DNA of 8,146 bases from Pseudomonadales bacterium. GTDB lineage: Bacteria; Pseudomonadota; Gammaproteobacteria; Pseudomonadales; Pseudohongiellaceae. Position numbers and translations under genes: made by a program. The notes beneath the pieces were generated by a model. The model was not told the origin of the DNA. It worked only from the letters and a program-made list of their open reading frames with translations, and did no database searches. The stretch lies in NCBI GenBank assembly GCA_022360535.1, contig JAKSCP010000340.1:1-8146 (forward strand), given 5' to 3'. This document shows, piece by piece, positions 1-6,269 of the stretch; the stretch's first letter is position 1, and the number at the start of each line of letters is the position of its first letter.

Positions 1-269
1 GCCACCATGGTGATCAGCACCAACGGTGTGATAATCATGCGCAGAAGATTGACGTAGGAGTTAGCAACTACATTGGTCCACACCAGTGTTTCCGTGGCTA
101 CATCAGAGGAATAGCCAAAAACGAACTGCAGATAGAATCCGAAGACGCTGCCGGCAACCAGTCCTGCCAGGACACGCCGGGACAAGCTTGTTTCGAGTTT
201 GGTGAGCTGGAAGAGAAAGCTCAGTAGTGCTGTGAACAGCACCAGGTTGATAATTGCGTACATGGACAT
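1..269 (-). CDS. DAACS-family symporter, L-cystine TcyP/YdjN-like (5' part only)
   Basis: Start of a sodium- or proton-coupled dicarboxylate/amino-acid symporter of the inner membrane; the gene runs off the left edge, so only 89 codons are visible. The N-terminus has a first hydrophobic helix (about residues 4-23), a short basic stretch (SRR, 30-32), a second helix with GLVAGSVFGFYLQFVFG (36-52), and then YVNLLRMIITPLVLI (72-86). The last is the characteristic 'YV.LL.MI..PLV' start of TM3 in the TcyP/YdjN cystine branch of the family. The ATG at 269-267 has GGAG seven bases upstream; a second in-frame ATG at 263-261 is less well placed. Cystine specificity is inferred from family likeness and cannot be tested because the binding-site helices are outside the window. 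The gene follows the cytochrome gene in the same direction but about 290 bp away, so it probably has its own promoter. Confidence 0.8.
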   Translation of the reverse strand, partial: MSMYAIINLVLFTALLSFLFQLTKLETSLSRRVLAGLVAGSVFGFYLQFVFGYSSDVATETLVWTNVVANSYVNLLRMIITPLVLITMV

Positions 270-557
270 GATATGTCTCCTCAGCGTGAACGCTAGAGTT
301 GCCCCGGGCCAGACCTATTCATGCAGTTTTTGATAGTTGGTCCAGGTGATGACTTAGTGGTCTTTTAACCAGCCTTCGTTCTCTCTTTCTGCTTTATTGC
401 TCTTATTAAATCACTTACTGGAAGCGTCAGTGACCGGGGTAACTGGCTAGATCGCACCCCAGCCTCAACCGACCTGACTCAGCAGTATATCTACCCCACT
501 GATTAAGACCAAATCCACAGCATAAGCTTCCCACGGAAGCCAGGATTGGAGCCGAAT
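270..557. other. Intergenic region between cytochrome and symporter genes
   Basis: No convincing gene on either strand. On the minus strand it should hold the 3' untranslated region of the cytochrome gene and the promoter and leader of the symporter gene. The only structure seen next to the cytochrome stop is the short hairpin at 526-540. I found no -35/-10 pair upstream of the symporter good enough to name. The only clear signal at its left end is the GGAG ribosome-binding site of the symporter, at about 277-280. Confidence 0.5.
526..540 (-). terminator. Short hairpin after the cytochrome gene, weak terminator candidate
   Basis: GCTTCC and GGAAGC form a perfect 6-bp stem around a 3-nt loop, 18 bases past the cytochrome stop codon. 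On the transcribed (minus) strand it is followed by TTATGCTG, not by a run of T, so it does not meet the usual rule for an intrinsic terminator. It may instead protect the 3' end or be chance. Confidence 0.3.
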
Positions 558-1205
558 TTAGCGCTCTGCAAGCGTATTGATGTAACTCACCACATTGTGG
601 ATACCAGATTCGTCCACCAGGGTTTTTGACATAGTGCGCATCTGCTGGCCGAAGCTGTCATCCGGATGATGCCCGCGATAGTCAGCCATGAAATTCTTTA
701 ATTGGGTAACTAGATACCAGTCATTCTGGCCGGCAAGGGCTGGCGCACCCAGAGCTTCATTGCCTTCCGCCTGTTGCCCATGACAAGCAGCACAGGCGGT
801 ATAAAGCTGTTGACCTCTGGCCTCATCCCCTTCCACTGTTATCTCAGCAGGAATATAAGTCCAGCCGCCGACCCATTGCACGATGTCAGCGATACTCTCG
901 TCTGTAAGCTTGACCGCCATCGGCTGCATGGCGATGCCTTCAATGTCTTTAGGATGAGTGCCCCGTATACCGGCGCGGAAGTTCTCCAGTTGCCGAACCA
1001 GGTACCAGTCTTCCATGCCCGCCAGTCGCGGCGCTTGCACACCTTCATTGCCACGACCATCCGCCCCATGACAAGTGGTGCAATAACGATCATCGAATGG
1101 CTCTCTTTCACTCTCGGCTGCTGCGCTCATACTGCTGACGCTCAACAGAAAAGCAAGTGTGAACAAGTTCCTCAGGATTTGTTTCATCGCGAATCGATAC
1201 TCCAT
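558..1205 (-). CDS. Secreted dihaem cytochrome c (c4-like)
   Basis: Periplasmic electron carrier with two class I haem domains in tandem. Haem attachment motifs are CTTCH (42-46) and CAACH (138-142). Each is followed by a matching block 'AP.LAG..DWYLV.QL.NF...RG.HP' (58-84 and 154-181) and a Met region (MQPM 93-96, MRTM 189-192) that should give the axial Met. The two halves look like an internal duplication, as in cytochrome c4. A Sec signal peptide is clear: basic start, hydrophobic core LFTLAFLLSV, and Ala-rich cleavage region SAAAES near residue 30. The first ATG (1205-1203) has a poor ribosome-binding site. The ATG at 1187-1185 (MKQILRN) gives a more normal signal peptide, has GGAG 12 bases upstream, and may be the true start. 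The gene begins 17 bp after the amine oxidase stop, so the two are almost surely co-transcribed; it is the likely electron acceptor of that enzyme or of a step close to it. Confidence 0.92.
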   Translation of the reverse strand: MEYRFAMKQILRNLFTLAFLLSVSSMSAAAESEREPFDDRYCTTCHGADGRGNEGVQAPRLAGMEDWYLVRQLENFRAGIRGTHPKDIEGIAMQPMAVKLTDESIADIVQWVGGWTYIPAEITVEGDEARGQQLYTACAACHGQQAEGNEALGAPALAGQNDWYLVTQLKNFMADYRGHHPDDSFGQQMRTMSKTLVDESGIHNVVSYINTLAER

Positions 1206-1222
1206 GTGATTCTAAACTGACG

Positions 1223-2803
1223 CTAGGCCAACTCTGCTCTTACGCGCTGATCGAGATCAGCCATCGCCCATTGCGCAGACATAATCGCACTCTCCTGCCA
1301 GGCGGAGTGCATGCTCATCTGATCGCCAATAATGTAGTGACGTCCATTCACTGGTTGCTGAAGCCTGTGATAAAGCTCTTCTTCATCATGGGTCCAGCCT
1401 TGTTGAAAATTACGCGACCATCGCGCCGAACAACCCAACATGTGGTTCATACGATGCCAGGCAATGGTGATCGGTTTCTCAACTAGATTACGGTAGTCTG
1501 CATGCAGGTTTTCGCCATCGCTTAAATGAGCCTCGATGCGTTGTTCCTGGGTCATCACAGTGTGATACATACCACCGCCGTAGTCGTAAGCACCCAGGAC
1601 AATTCCCTTGTCTTTGTGAATACCGTGGGATGGATACCAGACCTGACGAGAAGGATTCGCCATCCAGGAGATGCCGCCATAGATATCGTCATCCTCCCAG
1701 AATCGGCGCTTGGCCTGGAAAGCAGCCTTGTAGGCCTCACCCCGTCGCACATACTTCATCGCCTGTACATAATCAGATGGGAAGTTGTGATCAATACCCA
1801 CCATGAGATGTGTCGGTATACAGTTAAAACAATAGTCAGCTTGTAGGGTGTGACGCACACCGTCCTGGTCGTAGGCTATTTCAACACCGCTGTCGCTTAC
1901 CTGAACCGATGCCACCATGGCACGGTACTTTACTCTGTCGCCAACATGATTGAGGAAACCATGAATGATCTTGTCCATGCCTCCTGTTGGCTGCATCAGC
2001 ATTGGACCAGTATCACCCTCATTGGCATTCAGGAGTTGACGCCCAAGCCGTGTCTTTAACAGATCGCGAAAGGCGATCATGTCTTTCTGCACGCCGTGCT
2101 TCAAAAATCCGCCAGACGCGTAGCCTGCACGAAAACTGCCTTGGTAGAGATCGTCTTCTGAGAGGTCGCCGAAGGAGCGAATCATCCCCAATAGCGTTTC
2201 TGCTTCTGACTCACTGAATGGGGCATTGAGTTCTTCATGGCTTAGTGCTTTTGCCATTAATTCGGCCATAAAGCCTTTCATGTGTGTGGTGTAATCGATG
2301 TTGCGAATCGGTTTACCATCCAGCATGTTCTTGTCTTGCACATAGGAAGTCTTGTTTTCATTGATGAAGACTTCCAGCTCGACCCCTAACTCCTTACAGT
2401 AACTCAATAGATTTCGGTGCGTGCTGGGGATTCGTGCAGCACCGGCATTGAAATACATATGGGGTTCATCATCGAACTCGCAGTACTGACGATTACCGAT
2501 CTCGTCAATGAGATCGCCATGGCGCACAGTGAAGATCCGGCCACCGCAGCGATGAGACGCTTCGAGAATGGTGCAGTCGTAGCCGAATTTGGCGAGCTCG
2601 TAGGCGACGGTTAAGCCAGAAAGTCCCCCGCCCAATATGGCGACTTTCCGCTGATTCGAGCCAAGCCCCAACAGATCCAACGAGGCCGCTGCAGCGCTGC
2701 CGGGAAGCAATCCCAGTGCAGTACCTGCCTTGAGCGCGGCCGCAGTTCCGCCGGTCGCGCTAAGTAAATTCAAAAACTCTCGTCTGGTTACAACTCCAGC
2801 CAC
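1223..2803 (-). CDS. Tat-exported FAD-dependent amine oxidase/dehydrogenase
   Basis: Flavin monoamine oxidase-family enzyme (526 aa, normal length) that should oxidise a C-N bond of an amine or amino acid. It carries a twin-arginine signal: TRREFL at 6-11, a hydrophobic stretch and an Ala-rich end near residue 40, so it is folded with FAD in the cytoplasm and then exported. The FAD-binding Rossmann motif is KVAILGGGLSGL (53-64), with the ribose-binding acidic residue E81, then CGGRI (86-90) and GAARIP (121-126). The C-terminal FAD motif is GDQMSMHSAWQESA (493-506). The start is GTG at 2803-2801, chosen because GGGGGAG lies five bases upstream. The cytochrome c gene follows after 17 bp, which suggests cytochrome c rather than oxygen as acceptor, as known for NicA2 with CycN. 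Substrate not determined: aromatic and aliphatic amines or amino acids all remain possible. The upstream leader contains strong inverted repeats. Confidence 0.9.
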   Translation of the reverse strand: MAGVVTRREFLNLLSATGGTAAALKAGTALGLLPGSAAAASLDLLGLGSNQRKVAILGGGLSGLTVAYELAKFGYDCTILEASHRCGGRIFTVRHGDLIDEIGNRQYCEFDDEPHMYFNAGAARIPSTHRNLLSYCKELGVELEVFINENKTSYVQDKNMLDGKPIRNIDYTTHMKGFMAELMAKALSHEELNAPFSESEAETLLGMIRSFGDLSEDDLYQGSFRAGYASGGFLKHGVQKDMIAFRDLLKTRLGRQLLNANEGDTGPMLMQPTGGMDKIIHGFLNHVGDRVKYRAMVASVQVSDSGVEIAYDQDGVRHTLQADYCFNCIPTHLMVGIDHNFPSDYVQAMKYVRRGEAYKAAFQAKRRFWEDDDIYGGISWMANPSRQVWYPSHGIHKDKGIVLGAYDYGGGMYHTVMTQEQRIEAHLSDGENLHADYRNLVEKPITIAWHRMNHMLGCSARWSRNFQQGWTHDEEELYHRLQQPVNGRHYIIGDQMSMHSAWQESAIMSAQWAMADLDQRVRAELA

Positions 2804-2833
2804 AGTCTCTCCCCCTGTAATTGGTCTATATCC

Positions 2834-2887
2834 CTTAAATTACCTGCTCTTGAGAGCATTTGTCTGCTTCTGCTGTGGTAATTTAAG
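2834..2887 (-). repeat. 11-bp inverted repeat enclosing a second hairpin, oxidase leader
   Basis: CTTAAATTACC (2834-2844) and GGTAATTTAAG (2877-2887) are perfect 11-bp inverse copies separated by 32 bp. Directly inside the left arm is a second perfect repeat, TGCTCT-TG-AGAGCA (2845-2858). On the transcribed strand this gives a long stem closing an 18-nt A/G/C-rich loop segment and a small hairpin, ending 31 bases before the GTG start of the amine oxidase. It could be a leader RNA structure or a pair of operator half-sites. The repeats are seen directly; the function is inference. Confidence 0.6.
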
Positions 2888-2893
2888 CGCGCA

Positions 2894-2922
2894 AGAATAG
2901 CATCTCCAGACCCCAAATTTGA
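2894..2922 (-). promoter_or_regulatory. Possible extended -10 promoter for the amine oxidase
   Basis: On the minus strand TGCTATTCT (rc of 2894-2902) resembles an extended -10 box (TGn plus TATTCT, 4 of 6 matches to TATAAT). The position 17 bases upstream, TCAAAT (2917-2922), is a poor -35. If used, transcription would start near 2887, which is the outer edge of the 11-bp inverted repeat, so that repeat would form the very 5' end of the message. Weak by itself. Confidence 0.25.
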
Positions 2923-2924
2923 GT

Positions 2925-2935
2925 GACAAATTGTC
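2925..2935. promoter_or_regulatory. Small palindrome GACAA-A-TTGTC, possible operator
   Basis: Perfect 5-bp arms with a 1-bp centre, just upstream of the possible oxidase promoter and between the two divergent genes. Such a short site can occur by chance. It is listed because the same 235-bp region holds two stronger inverted repeats. Confidence 0.2.
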
Positions 2936-2959
2936 TCGGAAATAGGGCTTTTCGGACAT

Positions 2960-2977
2960 TTTTGCGCCAGCGCAAAA
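2960..2977. promoter_or_regulatory. 18-bp palindrome TTTTGCGC-CA-GCGCAAAA, candidate operator
   Basis: Perfect 8-bp arms around a 2-bp centre, 62 bp before the ATG of the plus-strand cupin and about 157 bp before the oxidase GTG. It has the size and symmetry of a binding site for a homodimeric helix-turn-helix regulator, and it lies where it could act on either divergent gene. No T-run follows and no gene ends here, so it is not a terminator. The regulator is unknown. Confidence 0.5.
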
Positions 2978-3038
2978 TGACATAGGATTTCTACCACAAT
3001 CACTGATCGTTTTAAGCAAACTATAGGGAAGTAGACAC

Positions 3039-3353
3039 ATGAGTTTCGAAAAATATTACCCGGAAAAGATTCGACAATTGCCCCCTTATGAAGGCCGTTT
3101 CGAAGCCTTTCAATTGGCTTCGGAAAACTGCGACGTGCTATTCGCCAGCTATCCTGCGGGAACCAAGATTGAGCCTCACTCCCACGAGACAGAGAACGTC
3201 GGCGTCATTACAGTTGGCCAACTATTGCTGACAATGGATGGAGAAACTCAGGTCATTGCTGCGGGAGAGTGGTATCACGTTCCAGCGGGCAAAACTCACG
3301 CCGCCGAATTTCCGGAAGACACTGCGGAAATTGAGTTTTGGTTTGCCGATTGA
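3039..3353 (+). CDS. Small single-domain cupin protein
   Basis: Cytoplasmic 104-aa cupin, the only plus-strand gene in the window. Cupin motif 1 is GTKIEPHSH followed by ETENVGVITVG (41-60): the spacing fits G-X5-H-X-H-X3-E-X6-G, but the usual Glu position is Asn53, with Glu at 52. Motif 2 is GEWYHVPAGKTH (76-87), giving the third His. H47, H49 and H87 should therefore bind a metal. There is no signal peptide. AGGGAA lies eight bases before the ATG. Small cupins of this kind can be sugar or metabolite isomerases, dioxygenases or ligand sensors; nothing here decides between them. The 3' end overlaps the 3' end of the convergent kinase gene by 58 bp. It is divergent from the amine oxidase gene and shares its intergenic region, which hints at linked control. 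Confidence 0.82.
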   Translation: MSFEKYYPEKIRQLPPYEGRFEAFQLASENCDVLFASYPAGTKIEPHSHETENVGVITVGQLLLTMDGETQVIAAGEWYHVPAGKTHAAEFPEDTAEIEFWFAD

Positions 3354-6067
3354 CTGCGTCCACTCTGCAGCAAATTGCTGATGCTGCGGGACATCTCAGT
3401 CGCAGTGAAGGGTTTACGCATTACTCTGTCAACTGCCACATTTGAGGTGTCCGTACCCTTTAACAAATCGCTGTGACCCGTACAAATGATACAAGGCAGG
3501 TCAGCTCTGCGTTCACGTATTGCGCGAATCAATCCGGTACCGGTGAGCCCGGGCATGACCTGATCGGAGATGACCAGATCAAACTTGTCGGGTTGCTTGT
3601 GGAACTGTTGCAAGGCTTCCGATGAATCGGTGTATGCATCTACTTGATAGCCAATCCGCGACAATAACTCATCCAAAGACTCCAATAGCTCCTCTTCGTC
3701 ATCGATCAAAAGTATGTGCTCACCTTGGCCGGGCAGAAGCTCCTCGTGCTTGGGAGCACCATTGGTATCCTGCTCACCTGCATATAAAGGAAGATAGATC
3801 TCAAACTGCGTCCCCTTGCCTTCCGCAGATTGCAAGTTCATCACCGCTCTGTGGGCACGTACGATTTTGTAGACTATCGCCAGTCCCATTCCCGTTCCCT
3901 CTCCACCGCGGGTGGTATAGAACGGCTCGAAAATACGGGTCGTTTGTTCCGCCGACATACCACAACCGTCGTCCGTCACGCGCAATAAAACGTAGTTGCC
4001 GGGTTCCACTGTACCTTGTGAAAGGTAGAGAGTTTCCGCTACTTCCTTCGCAACCATTTCCAACAGGATTTCTCCATTGGCTTCGCCGATGGCAAGACTG
4101 GCGTTGGTTGCGAGATTCAGAATCACTTGTTGTATCTGGGTCGGGTTTGCGCGAACCGAAAATCGCTCCCCTTCTTTGCGAATCTTTAGTTCGATGTGGT
4201 TTGGAATCATTGCGCGCAGCATCTTGGAGGTCTCATCCACGATTTCCTCCAGCTCCACTGGGCGCTGATCGACACTCATGTCTTTACTGAAGGTTAATAT
4301 CTGATGACACAACTCTGCCCCACGTTGGGTAGCTTTAACGATCTTCTCCAAATTGGATTTACTCTGCTCCGAAGTCTCGGTCAGTGAGTTAATTTCCGCG
4401 TAGGCGCTAATCACTCCCAGCACGTTGTTAAAATCGTGTGCAATCCCACCCACCAGATTACCCAGCGCTTCCATCTTCTGACTCTGTCTTTGTTGCTGTT
4501 CTTCACGCAGCCGTCGCGTCACGTCTCGTACCAGGGAGAAGTAACCCAGAACTTCACCCCCGGAACTGATGATTCGGGTACCAATAGTTTCACCTGCGAA
4601 TGTACTGCCATCCGAACGTTTAAATTCAAGAATAATCGGTGTTAATTCTGTTTCCGGGCCATCCAGCATGGCCTGCTCCGCTTTCTTTTCAGCGTCATCT
4701 TTGAACGCGATGTGCTGAATTGCCTTGGTGCCGATTATCTCGGAAGGCCCAATACCGAAGACATCCTTGGTACTTTCATTGGCTGCATAGATGGTCCGGT
4801 CAGCATGGGTAATCAGAATCGCATCGGGAAAGCTGTTAATCACAGACTCGAAAAGGTTCTTCTGTAACGCCAGCTCTTGCATGTGCTGCGCAGAGCTTTG
4901 TTCTGCAGATTTGCGACGCTTAAGCGACAACAGCAAGGCTGCGATCAACAGGCTTTGTATGATCACAACGACGATAGCCGCGAGAATTTGTGAGCGATAG
5001 GTAGTCCATACCGAGAATGGATCGAATTCGACCACACTGCCTTGAGGAAGTAACTGTCGCGAAATGCCGAAGCGATCGAGTTGACGTCCGTCGAAATGGT
5101 AAGCGGCAGTACCGATGCCGGAAGACTGAGCTTCACCTTGCAACATAGCCAATGCAACTTTCGCTGCTTCCCGGCCCCGGCCCTCCGCAAAATCCATGTA
5201 GCCGCCTACAATGCCTCTGCCATGCAGTGAGTCGAAGCTGCCAAACAGGGGTAAATTGTCAACTTGATTGAGCTCTTCCAGCACATCCAGGGTTGAGAAC
5301 ATGTGTCCATCGAGATCGACTTCGTAACTCAGAAGATATCCCGCACTGTTTTCTGGAACGGGCGTTACGGCGTCAGCGATTTCGCTAATGTGCAGCCCCG
5401 ATATATAGCGGATGGAAACATTGGGAAGCAGTTCATCGACTAATGACGCTACCTGCTCTCGCTGGATCGGGCCGTAACTGTCTACTCCTGAAAACACATA
5501 GAGTGTTGATAGTTCAGGAATCAGGGTTTTTGTTAAACGGAGAGTGGCATCAACAACTGAAGCCGGGTTTTCACTAAAAACGACAACTTCGTCATTACCT
5601 GAATCCAATGCTGGGTACTGCGAAAGCTGCGGTGCAACATAGATCGCAGGTACACCGGGGTAGATTTCATCGCCATACTCTTGTGCAAACTCCACACTGT
5701 TCGGCAGCACAGCAACCAGTACGCTAACCGGATCAAGCGCATGCTGTTCTTTGAGCATCGCGATCAGCGACTCTGGTCGCTGATCATCGTACACATTTAT
5801 CCCCGAATAGATGACTGAAACCCGAATCGGCGCTTGTGAGGTGGAAGATTCTGTAATGGTGTCCCTGAAGGCAACATCGAATTGGTCACGCCAGACGCCA
5901 AGGTCGCCTGAATCGTGAATGATTAGTATGCGGTTTGGTAAGACATCAGTTTGAGCAACTGCCTGAGCGACTGATAGCGAAGCGATGAATAGAAGACAAG
6001 CTGAAACAGCAGCGCGACATAACGCTATGCTTTGACGAGGTGATCGATGCCAAACAGAATTAGCCAT
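3296..6067 (-). CDS. Hybrid sensor histidine kinase with periplasmic binding-protein-like sensor
   Basis: Inner-membrane signalling protein of 923 aa. Order: signal peptide (about 1-39, ending VAQAVAQ); periplasmic sensor (about 45-345) resembling the ABC-transporter substrate-binding fold found in some kinases, with GVDSYGPIQ (194-202) and LFGSFDSLHGRGIVGGY (274-290); membrane helix (360-382); PAS domain (about 402-518); HisKA with phospho-acceptor His544 in GGIAHDFNN; HATPase with N-box N651/N655, DDGCG (699-703), FEPF (713-716) and GEGTGMGLA (722-730); receiver with D789/D790, phospho-acceptor D835, T863 and K885. All key residues are present, so it should be active. An in-frame TAA lies directly before the ATG, which fixes this as the first possible start; the ribosome-binding site is weak. 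No DNA-binding response regulator is in the window, so its output partner is unknown. The last 20 or so residues are a Ser/Asn-rich tail coded antisense to the cupin gene. Confidence 0.93.
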   Translation of the reverse strand: MANSVWHRSPRQSIALCRAAVSACLLFIASLSVAQAVAQTDVLPNRILIIHDSGDLGVWRDQFDVAFRDTITESSTSQAPIRVSVIYSGINVYDDQRPESLIAMLKEQHALDPVSVLVAVLPNSVEFAQEYGDEIYPGVPAIYVAPQLSQYPALDSGNDEVVVFSENPASVVDATLRLTKTLIPELSTLYVFSGVDSYGPIQREQVASLVDELLPNVSIRYISGLHISEIADAVTPVPENSAGYLLSYEVDLDGHMFSTLDVLEELNQVDNLPLFGSFDSLHGRGIVGGYMDFAEGRGREAAKVALAMLQGEAQSSGIGTAAYHFDGRQLDRFGISRQLLPQGSVVEFDPFSVWTTYRSQILAAIVVVIIQSLLIAALLLSLKRRKSAEQSSAQHMQELALQKNLFESVINSFPDAILITHADRTIYAANESTKDVFGIGPSEIIGTKAIQHIAFKDDAEKKAEQAMLDGPETELTPIILEFKRSDGSTFAGETIGTRIISSGGEVLGYFSLVRDVTRRLREEQQQRQSQKMEALGNLVGGIAHDFNNVLGVISAYAEINSLTETSEQSKSNLEKIVKATQRGAELCHQILTFSKDMSVDQRPVELEEIVDETSKMLRAMIPNHIELKIRKEGERFSVRANPTQIQQVILNLATNASLAIGEANGEILLEMVAKEVAETLYLSQGTVEPGNYVLLRVTDDGCGMSAEQTTRIFEPFYTTRGGEGTGMGLAIVYKIVRAHRAVMNLQSAEGKGTQFEIYLPLYAGEQDTNGAPKHEELLPGQGEHILLIDDEEELLESLDELLSRIGYQVDAYTDSSEALQQFHKQPDKFDLVISDQVMPGLTGTGLIRAIRERRADLPCIICTGHSDLLKGTDTSNVAVDRVMRKPFTATEMSRSISNLLQSGRSQSANQNSISAVSSGNSAA

Positions 6068-6159
6068 TTATCAGCCGCTATGCGCCTTGGTTTAGTGCAA
6101 TTCGCAAATCGATTAACCGACTCACGAGAACCCGCCATAAGCGTACTCGCTCATACAGG

Positions 6160-6189
6160 ATTAGCCAACCCGATTATTCACCAGGACAA
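6160..6189 (-). promoter_or_regulatory. Weak promoter candidate for the sensor kinase
   Basis: In the 190-bp gap upstream of the kinase, the minus strand has TTGTCC (rc of 6184-6189) and GCTAAT (rc of 6160-6165), 18 bp apart, each with 4 of 6 consensus bases. The gap is long enough for a separate promoter, but this pair is not strong. Confidence 0.2.
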
Positions 6190-6240
6190 CCATGGGAGAT
6201 TGGGAGATACTGAAATTTCGATCCGATTTCTATCTATATG

Positions 6241-6269
6241 TCGTTAATATTGCCTGGTCAGGCTAACGA
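6241..6269 (-). terminator. Bulged inverted repeat across the bicupin stop codon
   Basis: GCCTG-GT-CAGGC (6252-6263) is flanked by TCGTTA (6241-6246) and TAACGA (6264-6269), so an outer 6-bp and an inner 5-bp stem can stack with a 5-nt bulge (6247-6251). It includes the TGA stop of the bicupin gene. No T-run follows on the minus strand, so this is only a possible Rho-independent terminator or 3'-end stabilising hairpin before the kinase gene. Confidence 0.35.

Noticed and set aside
436..460. GGGGT...ACCCC 5-bp inverted repeat in the cytochrome-symporter gap
   Set aside because: Short stem with a 15-nt loop and no T-run; expected by chance in a region of this size.
774..1220. 148-codon plus-strand open frame opposite the cytochrome gene
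   Set aside because: Antisense to a cytochrome with two haem motifs and a signal peptide; no domain or ribosome-binding site supports it.
2822..2829. TATAGACC-like half-site in the oxidase leader, resembling the TetR operator half at 7838
   Set aside because: Only a half-site (GGTCTA on the plus strand) without the inverse partner; likely chance.
2788..3040. Minus-strand open frames of 66 and 71 codons in the divergent region
   Set aside because: They cover the control region and its inverted repeats, have no family likeness, and would overlap the well-supported GTG start of the oxidase.
3622..4290. 222-codon plus-strand open frame inside the kinase gene
   Set aside because: It is antisense to the HisKA/HATPase coding region, which has full conserved motifs. 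The translated product is Arg/His/Pro-rich with no recognisable domain.
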